A DNA stretch of 60,178 nt from a virus: the IMG/VR virus record IMGVR_UViG_3300005264_000069, positions 1 through 60,178 of that record; one strand, given 5' to 3'. Below are positions 8,181-15,506 of this stretch, piece after piece. Both the position numbers and the translations under genes were made by a program. Every line of letters begins with the position of its first letter. Position 1 is the stretch's first letter. The notes below the pieces were generated by a model that saw only the letters and a program-made list of their open reading frames with translations, was not told the origin of the DNA and did no database searches.

Positions 8181-8227
8181 AAAAACACGCACTGGCGACT
8201 AGGTTAGAGTGCCTAGCCGTCAGTGCG
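8181..8227 (-). terminator. Intrinsic terminator between the ssDNA-binding protein and the recombinase
   Basis: The arms at 8188-8203 and 8212-8227 pair almost perfectly (14 of 16) around an 8-base loop. Read on the minus strand, the hairpin is followed by TGTTTTTC. It lies just after the ssDNA-binding protein stop, so it would lower transcription into the recombinase gene relative to the abundant ssDNA-binding protein. Confidence 0.8.
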
Positions 8228-8244
8228 TGCATGTGTGGCCACTG

Positions 8245-9522
8245 TTATGCCCAGTCAGCATCCCAATCGCCATCAGCATCGTCACCATTAGAGGTGTCGT
8301 TGTCTGTTTCCCCGGTAGAGTCACCGGAATTCTCAAAAGGGATATCATCTTCATCTACGTCCACACCATCTTCATCCATTATGCTAACATCAGTTGGCTT
8401 GATGCCTTTGTGGACTTCATCATCTGCATCCATGAGCGTGATGGACATACCGTCTTTCGCAACACGAATAACGGTGCAAGATCCAAAATCTTCATGGTCA
8501 ACATCAGCACCCTTTTCGATACCGAGTTTCTGTGCAGACTTACCCTTCTTTGCTTTTGCCGCCGCTTTTGCCTTCTTTGCTTTTGCAGCCGCTTTTGCCT
8601 TCTTTGCCTTCTTTGCTTTTGCAGCCGCTTTTGCCGCCGCAATTTCATCTCCATCGTCATCGTCATCGTCATCGTCGTCATCGTCATCGACTTCATCGAC
8701 TTCATCATCGACTTCATCATTGATGAAGAGTTCACTGTCATCGTCATCCTCATCCGCAACAGGAGGATCAATAACAGGTACACCATTGAGTGCTGCTGAT
8801 ATCGTAGCGTAGTCGGCCACGATTAGAAAATCGTCAAGGCAGATTTTCGATGCAGCAGCAAGAACTTGCTTTGTCATCTTCTTGCTACCGTTAGCCGTGA
8901 AGCCATCTTCACGCTCATCAAAATTGATTTTGGAAGCCTTGATCCACGGGTTTGTCATGCCGATGTTTTCAGCTGTGAATCTGACAACCAGTGTAGCCCC
9001 AGCATCAGGATCATCGAAGTTATCCACGTACGCACTCTCATCAGCTTCAAGCTCCTCATCAAGCAGCTTGCCAAATGAACCGTACGCACCTTCGAAAAGC
9101 TGCAAGCCCTTCTCGGCTTCTTCATGCACGAAAAAGAGAAGGAGCTGTCGCGCTTTCGACTTGTAGAGTTTCATGTCATCCCACTCAGCGCCGGCCCTAC
9201 GTAGTGCGAGGAAGTGTTCTTGCACAGGGTCGCGAACGCCAAGCAAATCGCCAATGGCAATAAACTTCTTTTCTTCGACGCCAAGATTACTGTAAACAGG
9301 GTAGCCCAGCTCGAAATACTCATCACCCTCATCAGCTGCTTTGTTCAACTTGCCAACGATGTAAGGAATGATATCGATGTGGTATGTCTGGCCACCTTTT
9401 GGCTTGAATGTTTCAAGTCCTTCAGGTATTCTAATTGCTGAAAAACTACCGGAACTGCTGTGCTGCGTTTGTCTGCGTTCGTGACGATTTGTTCGCCGCT
9501 TTCCGCGTTTACGTTTAGCCAT
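8245..9522 (-). CDS. Single-stranded-DNA-binding protein (gp32-like) with an unusual acidic and Ala/Lys-rich tail
   Basis: A 425-residue protein. A basic N-terminus (RKRGKRRTNRHERR) precedes a core of about 230 residues with FKPKGGQTYHIDIIPYIVG and LALRRAGAEWDD, a pattern found in phage ssDNA-binding proteins. The second half is low complexity: a run of about twelve Asp near residue 290, then an Ala/Lys repeat block (about 295-330), then a small domain and a second acidic tail ending in DWDADWA. Acidic tails are typical of gp32/SSB proteins and recruit replication partners. The Ala/Lys block is unusual. It is encoded next to UvsY-like, RecA-like and clamp-loader genes and followed by a terminator, as expected for a highly expressed protein. 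Confidence 0.7.
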   Translation of the reverse strand: MAKRKRGKRRTNRHERRQTQHSSSGSFSAIRIPEGLETFKPKGGQTYHIDIIPYIVGKLNKAADEGDEYFELGYPVYSNLGVEEKKFIAIGDLLGVRDPVQEHFLALRRAGAEWDDMKLYKSKARQLLLFFVHEEAEKGLQLFEGAYGSFGKLLDEELEADESAYVDNFDDPDAGATLVVRFTAENIGMTNPWIKASKINFDEREDGFTANGSKKMTKQVLAAASKICLDDFLIVADYATISAALNGVPVIDPPVADEDDDDSELFINDEVDDEVDEVDDDDDDDDDDDDGDEIAAAKAAAKAKKAKKAKAAAKAKKAKAAAKAKKGKSAQKLGIEKGADVDHEDFGSCTVIRVAKDGMSITLMDADDEVHKGIKPTDVSIMDEDGVDVDEDDIPFENSGDSTGETDNDTSNGDDADGDWDADWA

Positions 9523-9552
9523 GAAACTGGCCTCCTTATGTGGGATGTTATG

Positions 9553-9570
9553 GGCAAGAATGTTCTTGCC
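9553..9570. promoter_or_regulatory. Palindrome in the leader of the ssDNA-binding protein gene
   Basis: GGCAAGAA and TTCTTGCC are separated by 2 bases, 30 bases upstream of the start codon at 9522. On the minus strand a -10-like TACTATATT lies just ahead of it, and AAGGAGG follows it. The same CAATACTAT string also occurs near 18872 upstream of the gene at 18132. This may be an operator or mRNA hairpin controlling ssDNA-binding protein synthesis; no clear -35 is visible. Confidence 0.4.
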
Positions 9571-9593
9571 TCAATATAGTATTGCTTGTTCTG

Positions 9594-10106
9594 CTACTTT
9601 GGTTTGCTGGTTCGTCTGGTCCTCCTTCCTGCAATCTTTTTCTTCGTTATTGTTTTCGCTGCTTCTTGCAGCTCAATAGGTTGAACAGGGCTCTTCGGAT
9701 CTGCATGCCATTGTCGCAAAAACAGATCAGACATACCCTGCAATGAAGACTTCCGATGTGAGATCGCATTGACGGCTGCTTGCAGCATGTTCTTTTCGTG
9801 TTTTGCTTCCAGATACTCGTTCGTTGCCGTTACATGTGACTGCTGCTCGATGATCGTATTGGACACAGTTGTTTCCGTGACCTTCACAACATCGTAGTTG
9901 GTGGGATTCGCGCGAATCTTCGAATCAATTTCCGCAGTCACAGCAGCAAGGTAGGCTTTCGCTTCATCCTCTTGCTGCTGTGCATCTGCAAGTCGAATGC
10001 CCCAGTCTAGCATGAGCGATGCTTGCCCTTGCCATTCATTCATCAGATTCTGTTCATCAATACTCAGATCCAATTCTGCTCGTATGTCTTCACTGTCCAT
10101 TGGCAT
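9594..10106 (-). CDS. UvsY-like recombination mediator (putative)
   Basis: A 170-residue, highly helical protein. The segment KVTETTVSNTIIEQQ followed by a long amphipathic helix, then AAVNAISHRKSSLQGMSDLF, resembles UvsY-type mediators that load a RecA-like protein on SSB-coated ssDNA. The C-terminus is strongly basic (KKKIAGRRTRRTSKPK). It lies directly upstream of the ssDNA-binding protein and recombinase in the same operon, which supports the idea. The assignment rests on pattern and context. Start 10106 follows GGAG. Confidence 0.55.
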   Translation of the reverse strand: MPMDSEDIRAELDLSIDEQNLMNEWQGQASLMLDWGIRLADAQQQEDEAKAYLAAVTAEIDSKIRANPTNYDVVKVTETTVSNTIIEQQSHVTATNEYLEAKHEKNMLQAAVNAISHRKSSLQGMSDLFLRQWHADPKSPVQPIELQEAAKTITKKKIAGRRTRRTSKPK

Positions 10107-10117
10107 GATCGAGTCTC

Positions 10118-11038
10118 CTATCTGTTACAGGCACGGAAGCAAGCCATCACAAGACCTGCCTTTCCAGAATCGTAAAAGTTCTCCTCAAACTCTTCCATGA
10201 TTTCGATGGCCATCTGTGTTTGTTTTCCACCACCTAGAGCAACGGTGGTAAAGTACGCAAGAATCAAACGTCGTGTACCTTCAGGCTCATCTGTGTTTGC
10301 TTTCAGAAGTTTGGAGATGGTACTCCAACCCTTGCGTCGCATCAAGGCTTGCGCAACTTCAAATGCAATGGCGGCAACGTCTGCTTTTTGCAGAATGTTT
10401 ATCTGCCGCTCCACTTCATCAATTCCGATGATCTGTGATAGGAGCACTAGTGCTTTTCGTGCACTCCCATCAGCGACCTCACCGAGCTTTGTTGCTACAG
10501 TATCATCAAGCTGTAAGTCGTTACGCTTTTTCGCCACACGTTGCACTAATCCAATTGTTTCCTTTCCTGTGAGGGAGCGAACTTTGATCTCGGTGCAACG
10601 AGTTCTGATCGTCTTTTTCAACTTCTCGGGATTTGTCGTTGCCAGCATGAAGTATACGTGTCCCGGCGGTTCCTCTAACAGCTTCAAAAATGCGCCCTGC
10701 GCTTCAGCTGTTAGCTGATGACATTCATCAATGAGCCAGACACGAGCGTTACCCGCAATTGGGCGCATACCCACATGCTGCTGTATGTGTCGCACCATGC
10801 CTACACCGCGATCATTTGCTGCATTCACTTCAACAAAATCAGCATCACCACAGCGCAATTTTTTCCGAATGATACGACCGAGTGTCGTCTTACCACAGCC
10901 ACTTGGTCCAGTGAATAAAAACGTGTGTGGCAAGCCTTCTTCTGACTGTGCAAGGGCCTTCAATTGCATCACTGCATCTGTTTGCCCAACAAGTTGATTC
11001 AGTTTCGTCGGACGTTCTTCGAGATGTAATTCTCGCAT
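10118..11038 (-). CDS. DNA polymerase clamp loader large subunit (RFC/DnaX/gp44-like AAA+)
   Basis: A 306-residue AAA+ ATPase. Walker A is GPSGCGKT near residue 45, Walker B is VWLIDECHQL near 104, sensor 1 is ATTNPEKL near 133, and the arginine-finger motif IRTRC (the SRC equivalent) is near 145. The N-terminal RPTKLNQLVGQ is typical of RFC and DnaX small ATPases. It would load the sliding clamp encoded at 16968-17990. Only this one loader subunit is obvious, so it probably acts as a homo-oligomer or with an unrecognised partner. Start 11038 has AAGGAG. Confidence 0.9.
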   Translation of the reverse strand: MRELHLEERPTKLNQLVGQTDAVMQLKALAQSEEGLPHTFLFTGPSGCGKTTLGRIIRKKLRCGDADFVEVNAANDRGVGMVRHIQQHVGMRPIAGNARVWLIDECHQLTAEAQGAFLKLLEEPPGHVYFMLATTNPEKLKKTIRTRCTEIKVRSLTGKETIGLVQRVAKKRNDLQLDDTVATKLGEVADGSARKALVLLSQIIGIDEVERQINILQKADVAAIAFEVAQALMRRKGWSTISKLLKANTDEPEGTRRLILAYFTTVALGGGKQTQMAIEIMEEFEENFYDSGKAGLVMACFRACNR

Positions 11039-11047
11039 CAGATCTCC

Positions 11048-11716
11048 TTATCGTACCCAGACGCCGCCTGTGTCCCACCGACAGTTCACAAGGGCTGGTT
11101 CTGTTATTGGTGTGAAGCCGGCATCTCGTATGCCCGCCATGATTTTTTGCGCTTCGTTTTTCCAGTCACAACTTTTGACCGGATGAAACTCCAGAACGAT
11201 ACCTCGTAGTCCCTTGAGATTGCCCAGAATGTCGAAGCCCCACTCAGCACCTTCCACATCAATCTTCACGACGGTGGCGCCTTTGATGGCATCTTCGTAA
11301 CGAATTGCTGGGACTTCAATTGGTGACAACTTATGCCCTGTCTTGGCGATGCTATTGGCTACGCCGATTCCATAAGACACGTGAAGCTGTGCTGTCTGTC
11401 TATCATCACCAACAACTGCAGCATGCACCGCACGCATACAGCCTCGACAGTTACTCTGCAGGACTTCAAACGTACTTGGTGTTGCTTCGTATGCGACTAC
11501 TGAAGTAACGCCTTGACGAACACTCCAAATGGAATACTCTCCGATGTATGCCCCAATATCGACCACATGATCCTCAGGCTCAAGATCAAGTTTTCGACAT
11601 GTAGTGAGTGCGCCTGTGAACGCACTATTTGCATTCAAGTTTCGGATGGCATTGTAGTATCCGCAATGCTTCGTTCGCACTTCCTCAATTCTTGTTTTTA
11701 TCGGTTCTTTTAGCAT
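11048..11716 (-). CDS. FkbM-family SAM-dependent methyltransferase
   Basis: A 222-residue Rossmann methyltransferase. Motif I is VVDIGAYIGEYS near residue 51 and the later acidic motif VVKIDVEGAEWG near 150 is typical of FkbM enzymes, which methylate hydroxyl groups, often on sugars. It has no DNA-target domain like base methylases. It lies inside the replication operon, between the clamp loader and small zinc-ribbon genes. Because this phage also encodes two glycosyltransferases of the DNA-hypermodification type, sugar methylation on modified DNA is a possible role; that is inference. Confidence 0.8.
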   Translation of the reverse strand: MLKEPIKTRIEEVRTKHCGYYNAIRNLNANSAFTGALTTCRKLDLEPEDHVVDIGAYIGEYSIWSVRQGVTSVVAYEATPSTFEVLQSNCRGCMRAVHAAVVGDDRQTAQLHVSYGIGVANSIAKTGHKLSPIEVPAIRYEDAIKGATVVKIDVEGAEWGFDILGNLKGLRGIVLEFHPVKSCDWKNEAQKIMAGIRDAGFTPITEPALVNCRWDTGGVWVR

Positions 11717-12188
11717 TAGACTTTCGCTCCTTTTTTAGTTGCCATTGACCTTTGTTCCATCGTGCCACAGGTTCAACAAATGGCTCATCCATACCTGTGC
11801 CACGGATGAGCCTAACGATGTATGCTTTGCGACCAAGATTGAAGCCTTCAGGGCGCACTTCTAGTATTGTACTGAGTTCAGGATTTGGCCCGGCGAACAT
11901 GCTCATATTCCCATCAGCATCTCGCCAGCCAGCAGCGTACATAATCGGTGGCATAAAGCCAGCATCAATTGCATGCCGCACGTCTTCAATCGCAGGTGGG
12001 CGGTTTATTGCATGTGCATCAGCGAACACGAGTCTGACAGCCGCAAGGACACGCTCACGTAACGGATGCCGATCATTTTGGCTGCATGAGTAGCAAAGGG
12101 TGCCCTTGCTGTTTACCCCCGTGTCGCCGCAGGCTACACACGTTATCAAATTATTCTTATGGGTAGTCGATTTCTGGCTCAAGATCAT
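11685..12188 (-). CDS. Hypothetical protein with an N-terminal zinc ribbon
   Basis: About 167 residues from MILSQKS, after a GGAGGAGG run. CVACGDTG and CYSC near residues 17-36 form a DnaJ-like or DksA-like zinc ribbon. The remaining part (LRERVLAAVRLVFADAHAIN onward) is not recognised, and the C-terminus is basic. It overlaps both neighbouring genes by about 32 bases, so it is translated in the same operon. Confidence 0.6.
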   Translation of the reverse strand: MILSQKSTTHKNNLITCVACGDTGVNSKGTLCYSCSQNDRHPLRERVLAAVRLVFADAHAINRPPAIEDVRHAIDAGFMPPIMYAAGWRDADGNMSMFAGPNPELSTILEVRPEGFNLGRKAYIVRLIRGTGMDEPFVEPVARWNKGQWQLKKERKSNAKRTDKNKN

Positions 12189-12366
12189 CCTCCTCCTCGT
12201 AGGGACCTTCTTCACATTGTGTAGTCACCCAACGTTTGAGTTTTGCCATGACGTGGTTCGGTACATCACCTTCAACAATGCTTACTGTTGCTGAAACGGT
12301 ACAACTCTCAAAGTTACCGAGATTGTGTGTGTATTTGAAACTGATTTCCTGTATCTTCGATTTCAT
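12157..12366 (-). CDS. Small hypothetical protein
   Basis: 69 residues from MKSKIQEISF. The ATG overlaps the stop of the previous gene (ATGA). It reads as a beta-rich domain (FKYTHNLGNFESCTVSATVSI) with a very acidic end (EEEDDLEPEIDYP). The family is unknown. Confidence 0.55.
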   Translation of the reverse strand: MKSKIQEISFKYTHNLGNFESCTVSATVSIVEGDVPNHVMAKLKRWVTTQCEEGPYEEEDDLEPEIDYP

Positions 12367-12839
12367 ATTTCGCTCACGTTTTCCTTGTTTATTGGAAGCC
12401 ATCCATCTGTGGGATGTGCGCTGTACCACCTGTAGCCATTATGCCACCAGTGACCGCTTTCCCCATCCGGTGTGTTCACACGTTGAACTACTGTAATGCT
12501 ACCTATTGTGCGGAGGAGCACGGTTTGCCCTATCTGCGGAAGGTTCTCAAAGTCTTCGCCCACCACCCGCCAGTCCGTGCGCTCGGACAGTGACAGCTTC
12601 ACCTCCGCTTCAAGTTCTGCGATGCGAGCAGCGAAGTCTTCCTTGCGGGGGAGTGCGTTGTGTCGCTCCAATGCACGGTCAGGGTTACGCATCGTGCGTA
12701 TCGAATTCGGACACGATTCCTCATTGCATGTCACGACGTAGATACTCCCGAAAATACATCCGTGTTCATCATAATCTTCCCAACTGATTGTCCTGCACTC
12801 CGCGCCACATAATGGGCACGATTTCAGTTTTTCACTCAT
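12363..12839 (-). CDS. Zinc-ribbon (Lar-like) protein with a DUF551-like C-terminal part
   Basis: About 158 residues. The first 60 contain CPLCGAEC, VTCNEESC and a Lar-like ending RALERHNALP, recalling the Lar/restriction-alleviation zinc-ribbon family. The last 60 (LPQIGQTVLL, then GYRWYSAHPTDGWLPI) resemble DUF551, a small module common in phages. A short Glu-rich helix joins them. Both resemblances are by eye. The start overlaps the upstream stop. An anti-restriction role would be speculative; many Lar-like ribbons have no known function. Confidence 0.6.
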   Translation of the reverse strand: MSEKLKSCPLCGAECRTISWEDYDEHGCIFGSIYVVTCNEESCPNSIRTMRNPDRALERHNALPRKEDFAARIAELEAEVKLSLSERTDWRVVGEDFENLPQIGQTVLLRTIGSITVVQRVNTPDGESGHWWHNGYRWYSAHPTDGWLPINKENVSEI

Positions 12840-13050
12840 CGTCATTTTCCTGTTGTTCAAGTAGATTCAGCGCCTTGACGATACGCCGCTTCATTTCGCG
12901 TGATACGCCGGTTGTATTGATGCGTTCATCATCACACATAATCATATAGAACGGACCACTGGTTGCTTCATGCTTTTTGCACTCCACCCGTTTCCCGGTC
13001 CATCCTTCCCGCGTGTAGTAGTTCTTGAGCCAGTACTTATTCCGTGCCAT
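12832..13050 (-). CDS. Small basic hypothetical protein
   Basis: 72 residues from MARNKYWLKN, seven bases after GGAG, overlapping the polymerase stop by 14 bases. It is basic and compact, with one CKKHEATSGPFYMIMC pair that might bind metal. Its start lies within the last codons of the polymerase gene, so the two are co-translated. No family recognised. Confidence 0.55.
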   Translation of the reverse strand: MARNKYWLKNYYTREGWTGKRVECKKHEATSGPFYMIMCDDERINTTGVSREMKRRIVKALNLLEQQENDDE

Positions 13051-14437
13051 TGTCATTCTCCAAGGGAGCCATCTCACTCCAATTTGTTGTTGACCAATCA
13101 GTTTCAACTTCAAGTGGTACTGAAAGCCAAGGCCATGCTGCTTGCAATTTTGTTGTCATTATTTCTTTAGCGAGTGCAACATATTTTGGCACGAGTTCAA
13201 TCGGCACATCGGCAAGTAACGCATCATGGATTTGTGCGATCAATAGCGCAGGCCATCCTCTGCGATTCAGTTCCTTTTGTAGTGTCACAAGTGACCAAAG
13301 TAAACAGTGAAATGCAGGCCCCTGCACGTGGTAGTTCAGTACCTGATTTTTTGACATGGGTCCCATACAACGAAAACCCGTTACAGTGTCGATGTAACCC
13401 TGCTGTGTGTAGAGTTCGACTTGTTTTTTGCGGAATGCTTTGTAGACTCTAAACCTTTCATTCCAAAAACGATCTTCCACACGCTTGATATGTGCCTCGA
13501 ATGTGCCCGACTTTGTATCTTCATTTGGGTCACATGCGCCGCGCACGAATATGTTCTGATTCGCCAAATGATCATAGATGCTTTGCCCGTCTTTCGTCTT
13601 GAGTTTCAGACGATCAATCGAGTCCCATAAAGCAATGGCGACTTGCTTGTACCAGTCACCATAAAATTCAGCGAAAACAAAACTATTCTTCGCGGCAAAC
13701 CGTATTTCTTTCGTTACTTCACTTTTGTCAAGTATGAAGATTTCTGAAGCCATATCACGGTGCATGTCACCGACTGTTGCATCATGCGTAAGTTTCGGAT
13801 CCCCAGACAGTGCGCAAGCGACCATCACTTCCATCGACGAATAGTCGATTTCCACAAGAGCGTGCCCTGGTCGTGGTATAAACGCACGCCGTATGATTTT
13901 CGCAATCATCGGGTCACGTTTGGGGATGTTCTGCAGATTCGGATCATCACTCTGCCCACGATAAGACCGCACGTGCGCAAGCCCAAAATGCGCATGTAGG
14001 TATTCCCCTTCGACTTCCCGCATCACCCCAGTCAAATAAGTACCATGGAGTTTGTTCAACTTTTCAAGACGTTGAAAGCCTCTTGTGTACTTCGTGCCGA
14101 CTCGTTCAAGTGCAGCTTCGTCAAGTTGTGGCTTGCCTGATTTTGTGTACGCAGTTGCTTCATTTTCCATGTCTTCAAAAAGCACAGCCGCAAGTTGCGC
14201 ACGACTACTTATGTTTACCTTTTGCCCGTAACGTTTGCGTTGCAGTTTGTATTCCTTGCAGTTACGCAAATTGGCTTCAAGAAGTTTGATGCGTGTCGCA
14301 ACTTTTGTGATCGTGGTAGTGAGATAATCAACATCAATACGAACACCGTTGGCTTCCATCTGCGACAAAGCCTGCACACCATGATGAAACAGTTTGTATC
14401 CGTCAAGTCGGTTCATCTTTTTGTGTTTACCTTCCAT
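13037..14437 (-). CDS. polA-like: Family A DNA polymerase, polymerase domain only
   Basis: About 466 residues covering palm, fingers and thumb. Motif A is LVEIDYSSMEV near residue 185, motif B has KNSFVFAEFYG near 240 and motif C is QIHDALLADVP near 410. ALSQMEANGVRID at the start is where the polymerase part begins in full-length Pol I. No proofreading motifs are present; they are in the separate gene at 15507-16628. The start is uncertain (14437 ATG, in-frame TTG at 14452, later ATG at 14416), since none has a strong ribosome site. A 13-codon frame ending TGATG overlaps the 14437 ATG and may couple translation. The arrangement is a split form of the SPO1-type UDG/exonuclease/polymerase protein. 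Confidence 0.9.
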   Translation of the reverse strand: MEGKHKKMNRLDGYKLFHHGVQALSQMEANGVRIDVDYLTTTITKVATRIKLLEANLRNCKEYKLQRKRYGQKVNISSRAQLAAVLFEDMENEATAYTKSGKPQLDEAALERVGTKYTRGFQRLEKLNKLHGTYLTGVMREVEGEYLHAHFGLAHVRSYRGQSDDPNLQNIPKRDPMIAKIIRRAFIPRPGHALVEIDYSSMEVMVACALSGDPKLTHDATVGDMHRDMASEIFILDKSEVTKEIRFAAKNSFVFAEFYGDWYKQVAIALWDSIDRLKLKTKDGQSIYDHLANQNIFVRGACDPNEDTKSGTFEAHIKRVEDRFWNERFRVYKAFRKKQVELYTQQGYIDTVTGFRCMGPMSKNQVLNYHVQGPAFHCLLWSLVTLQKELNRRGWPALLIAQIHDALLADVPIELVPKYVALAKEIMTTKLQAAWPWLSVPLEVETDWSTTNWSEMAPLENDNGTE

Positions 14438-14509
14438 CAAGCAAAGTTCCAATCCAGTTTCAATGTGAATGGGTGCATTTTACTTTCGTTTTGTCAACTG
14501 CAAAATGAT

Positions 14510-14707
14510 TCAACCCCCTAGTGTTGTTTCACACACCTCACAAACTTTATCAATCACATAGCGGGCGTCAAACTTTTGTTTGCAGACGATGCAAATGGCT
14601 TGTTTTTGCGTGATCTTCTCTGCTTTTTCTTTGTGCGAATTGGCTTCAAAATTGGGATCGTATTCTTGTACCTTCACGTCAGTCTCCAAACGTTTGTTTG
14701 CAATCAT
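14510..14707 (-). CDS. Small zinc-binding protein
   Basis: 65 residues from MIANKRLETDVK. CIVC and CEVC are spaced by 17 residues, as in a single zinc ribbon (CIVCKQKFDARYVIDKVCEVC). The gene overlaps its upstream neighbour, which ends with a similar ribbon (CHVC...CNDCKQTFGD versus CEVCETTLGG), so the two may be related by duplication. It lies between the two halves of the split polymerase. Confidence 0.6.
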   Translation of the reverse strand: MIANKRLETDVKVQEYDPNFEANSHKEKAEKITQKQAICIVCKQKFDARYVIDKVCEVCETTLGG

Positions 14708-14888
14708 TGCATGTAGAATCAATCAGTTCGCTTGGATCAAAGATACCATTGCAAACATGACAAGTCGAAGCGTCCTGTTCATCCGATTCTTTTTCCATTT
14801 TACCCATACACGTGAGACACTGCATTGCTTCATCAGCAATATCAGATTCTTCCTTGTGCCCACATTCTGTGCAATACCACCTACTCAT
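14679..14888 (-). CDS. Small protein with two zinc ribbons
   Basis: 69 residues from MSRWYCTECGHKEE. Four CxxC pairs (CTEC, CLTC, CHVC, CNDC) make two consecutive ribbons of rubredoxin-like spacing. The start overlaps the upstream stop by 8 bases. Function unknown. Like its neighbour it lies between polymerase and exonuclease genes. Confidence 0.65.
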   Translation of the reverse strand: MSRWYCTECGHKEESDIADEAMQCLTCMGKMEKESDEQDASTCHVCNGIFDPSELIDSTCNDCKQTFGD

Positions 14889-15486
14889 CGTTCGTCTCCT
14901 TTTGATTATTTGTGAGGGAGTTCCATGTCTGATTGAGAATCGTAAGCAGATTCGTGTTTGTGTGTTTTTCCGCAAATGCTTCCAAATGCCAGATGATGCC
15001 AGCTAGCGCATTGATTTCTGCATCTGCGAAAGTTGCATCTTCGTGGAAGCCCATAATGCGTGTGTGCTTTTTGAAGTGAGCACAGCACAAGTGACCGACG
15101 TACACGGCAAGTCCTTCCTCTGGCGTGAACTGATCGCCAACGTCTAGTACGACACGAGTAGGGATTGCAATCTTCACTCGACAACAATAGTCACACAGGA
15201 AACACAGACTGCTTCCAATCGCTTGTTCGTATTCAACAGGTGTTCTTGCAGCTGTAAGCCCAGCAAGTTCTGCCACAAGACCAAGCAGTGAGCCAACTTC
15301 ATTCAAATCAACGCAGACGTTGAAGATTTGTGCAACTGCAGCCAGTGGTGTATCTGTAAGCTTGGCCGCTTCATTTGCTATTATCGTTTCTGTTTTGCAT
15401 ACCCTAAAATAAGGTGACTCGAAATGCTGGAACTGCTGAAGTGACCAAGCACCGATTTGAGATTGTAAATGTTCAAATGTCTGCAT
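14881..15486 (-). CDS. Helical hypothetical protein
   Basis: About 201 residues from MQTFEHLQSQIGAW. The composition is almost all-helical, with two similar-looking halves. The segment EVGSLLGLVAELAGL and the ending LLTILNQTWNSLTNNQKE recall all-alpha nucleotide pyrophosphohydrolases (MazG-like), but the metal-binding Glu/Asp set is not clearly present, so I do not assign that activity. CFLCDYCCR adds a Cys cluster. It follows the exonuclease gene. Confidence 0.55.
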   Translation of the reverse strand: MQTFEHLQSQIGAWSLQQFQHFESPYFRVCKTETIIANEAAKLTDTPLAAVAQIFNVCVDLNEVGSLLGLVAELAGLTAARTPVEYEQAIGSSLCFLCDYCCRVKIAIPTRVVLDVGDQFTPEEGLAVYVGHLCCAHFKKHTRIMGFHEDATFADAEINALAGIIWHLEAFAEKHTNTNLLTILNQTWNSLTNNQKETNDE

Positions 15487-15506
15487 GATTTTCCTTTCGG
15501 TGTGTG

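Noticed and set aside
8090-8812. A 240-codon Ser/Ala-rich plus-strand frame
   Set aside because: Antisense of the poly-Asp and Ala/Lys blocks of the ssDNA-binding protein. The poly-Ser is the mirror of GAT/GAC codons, so it is an artefact of low complexity.
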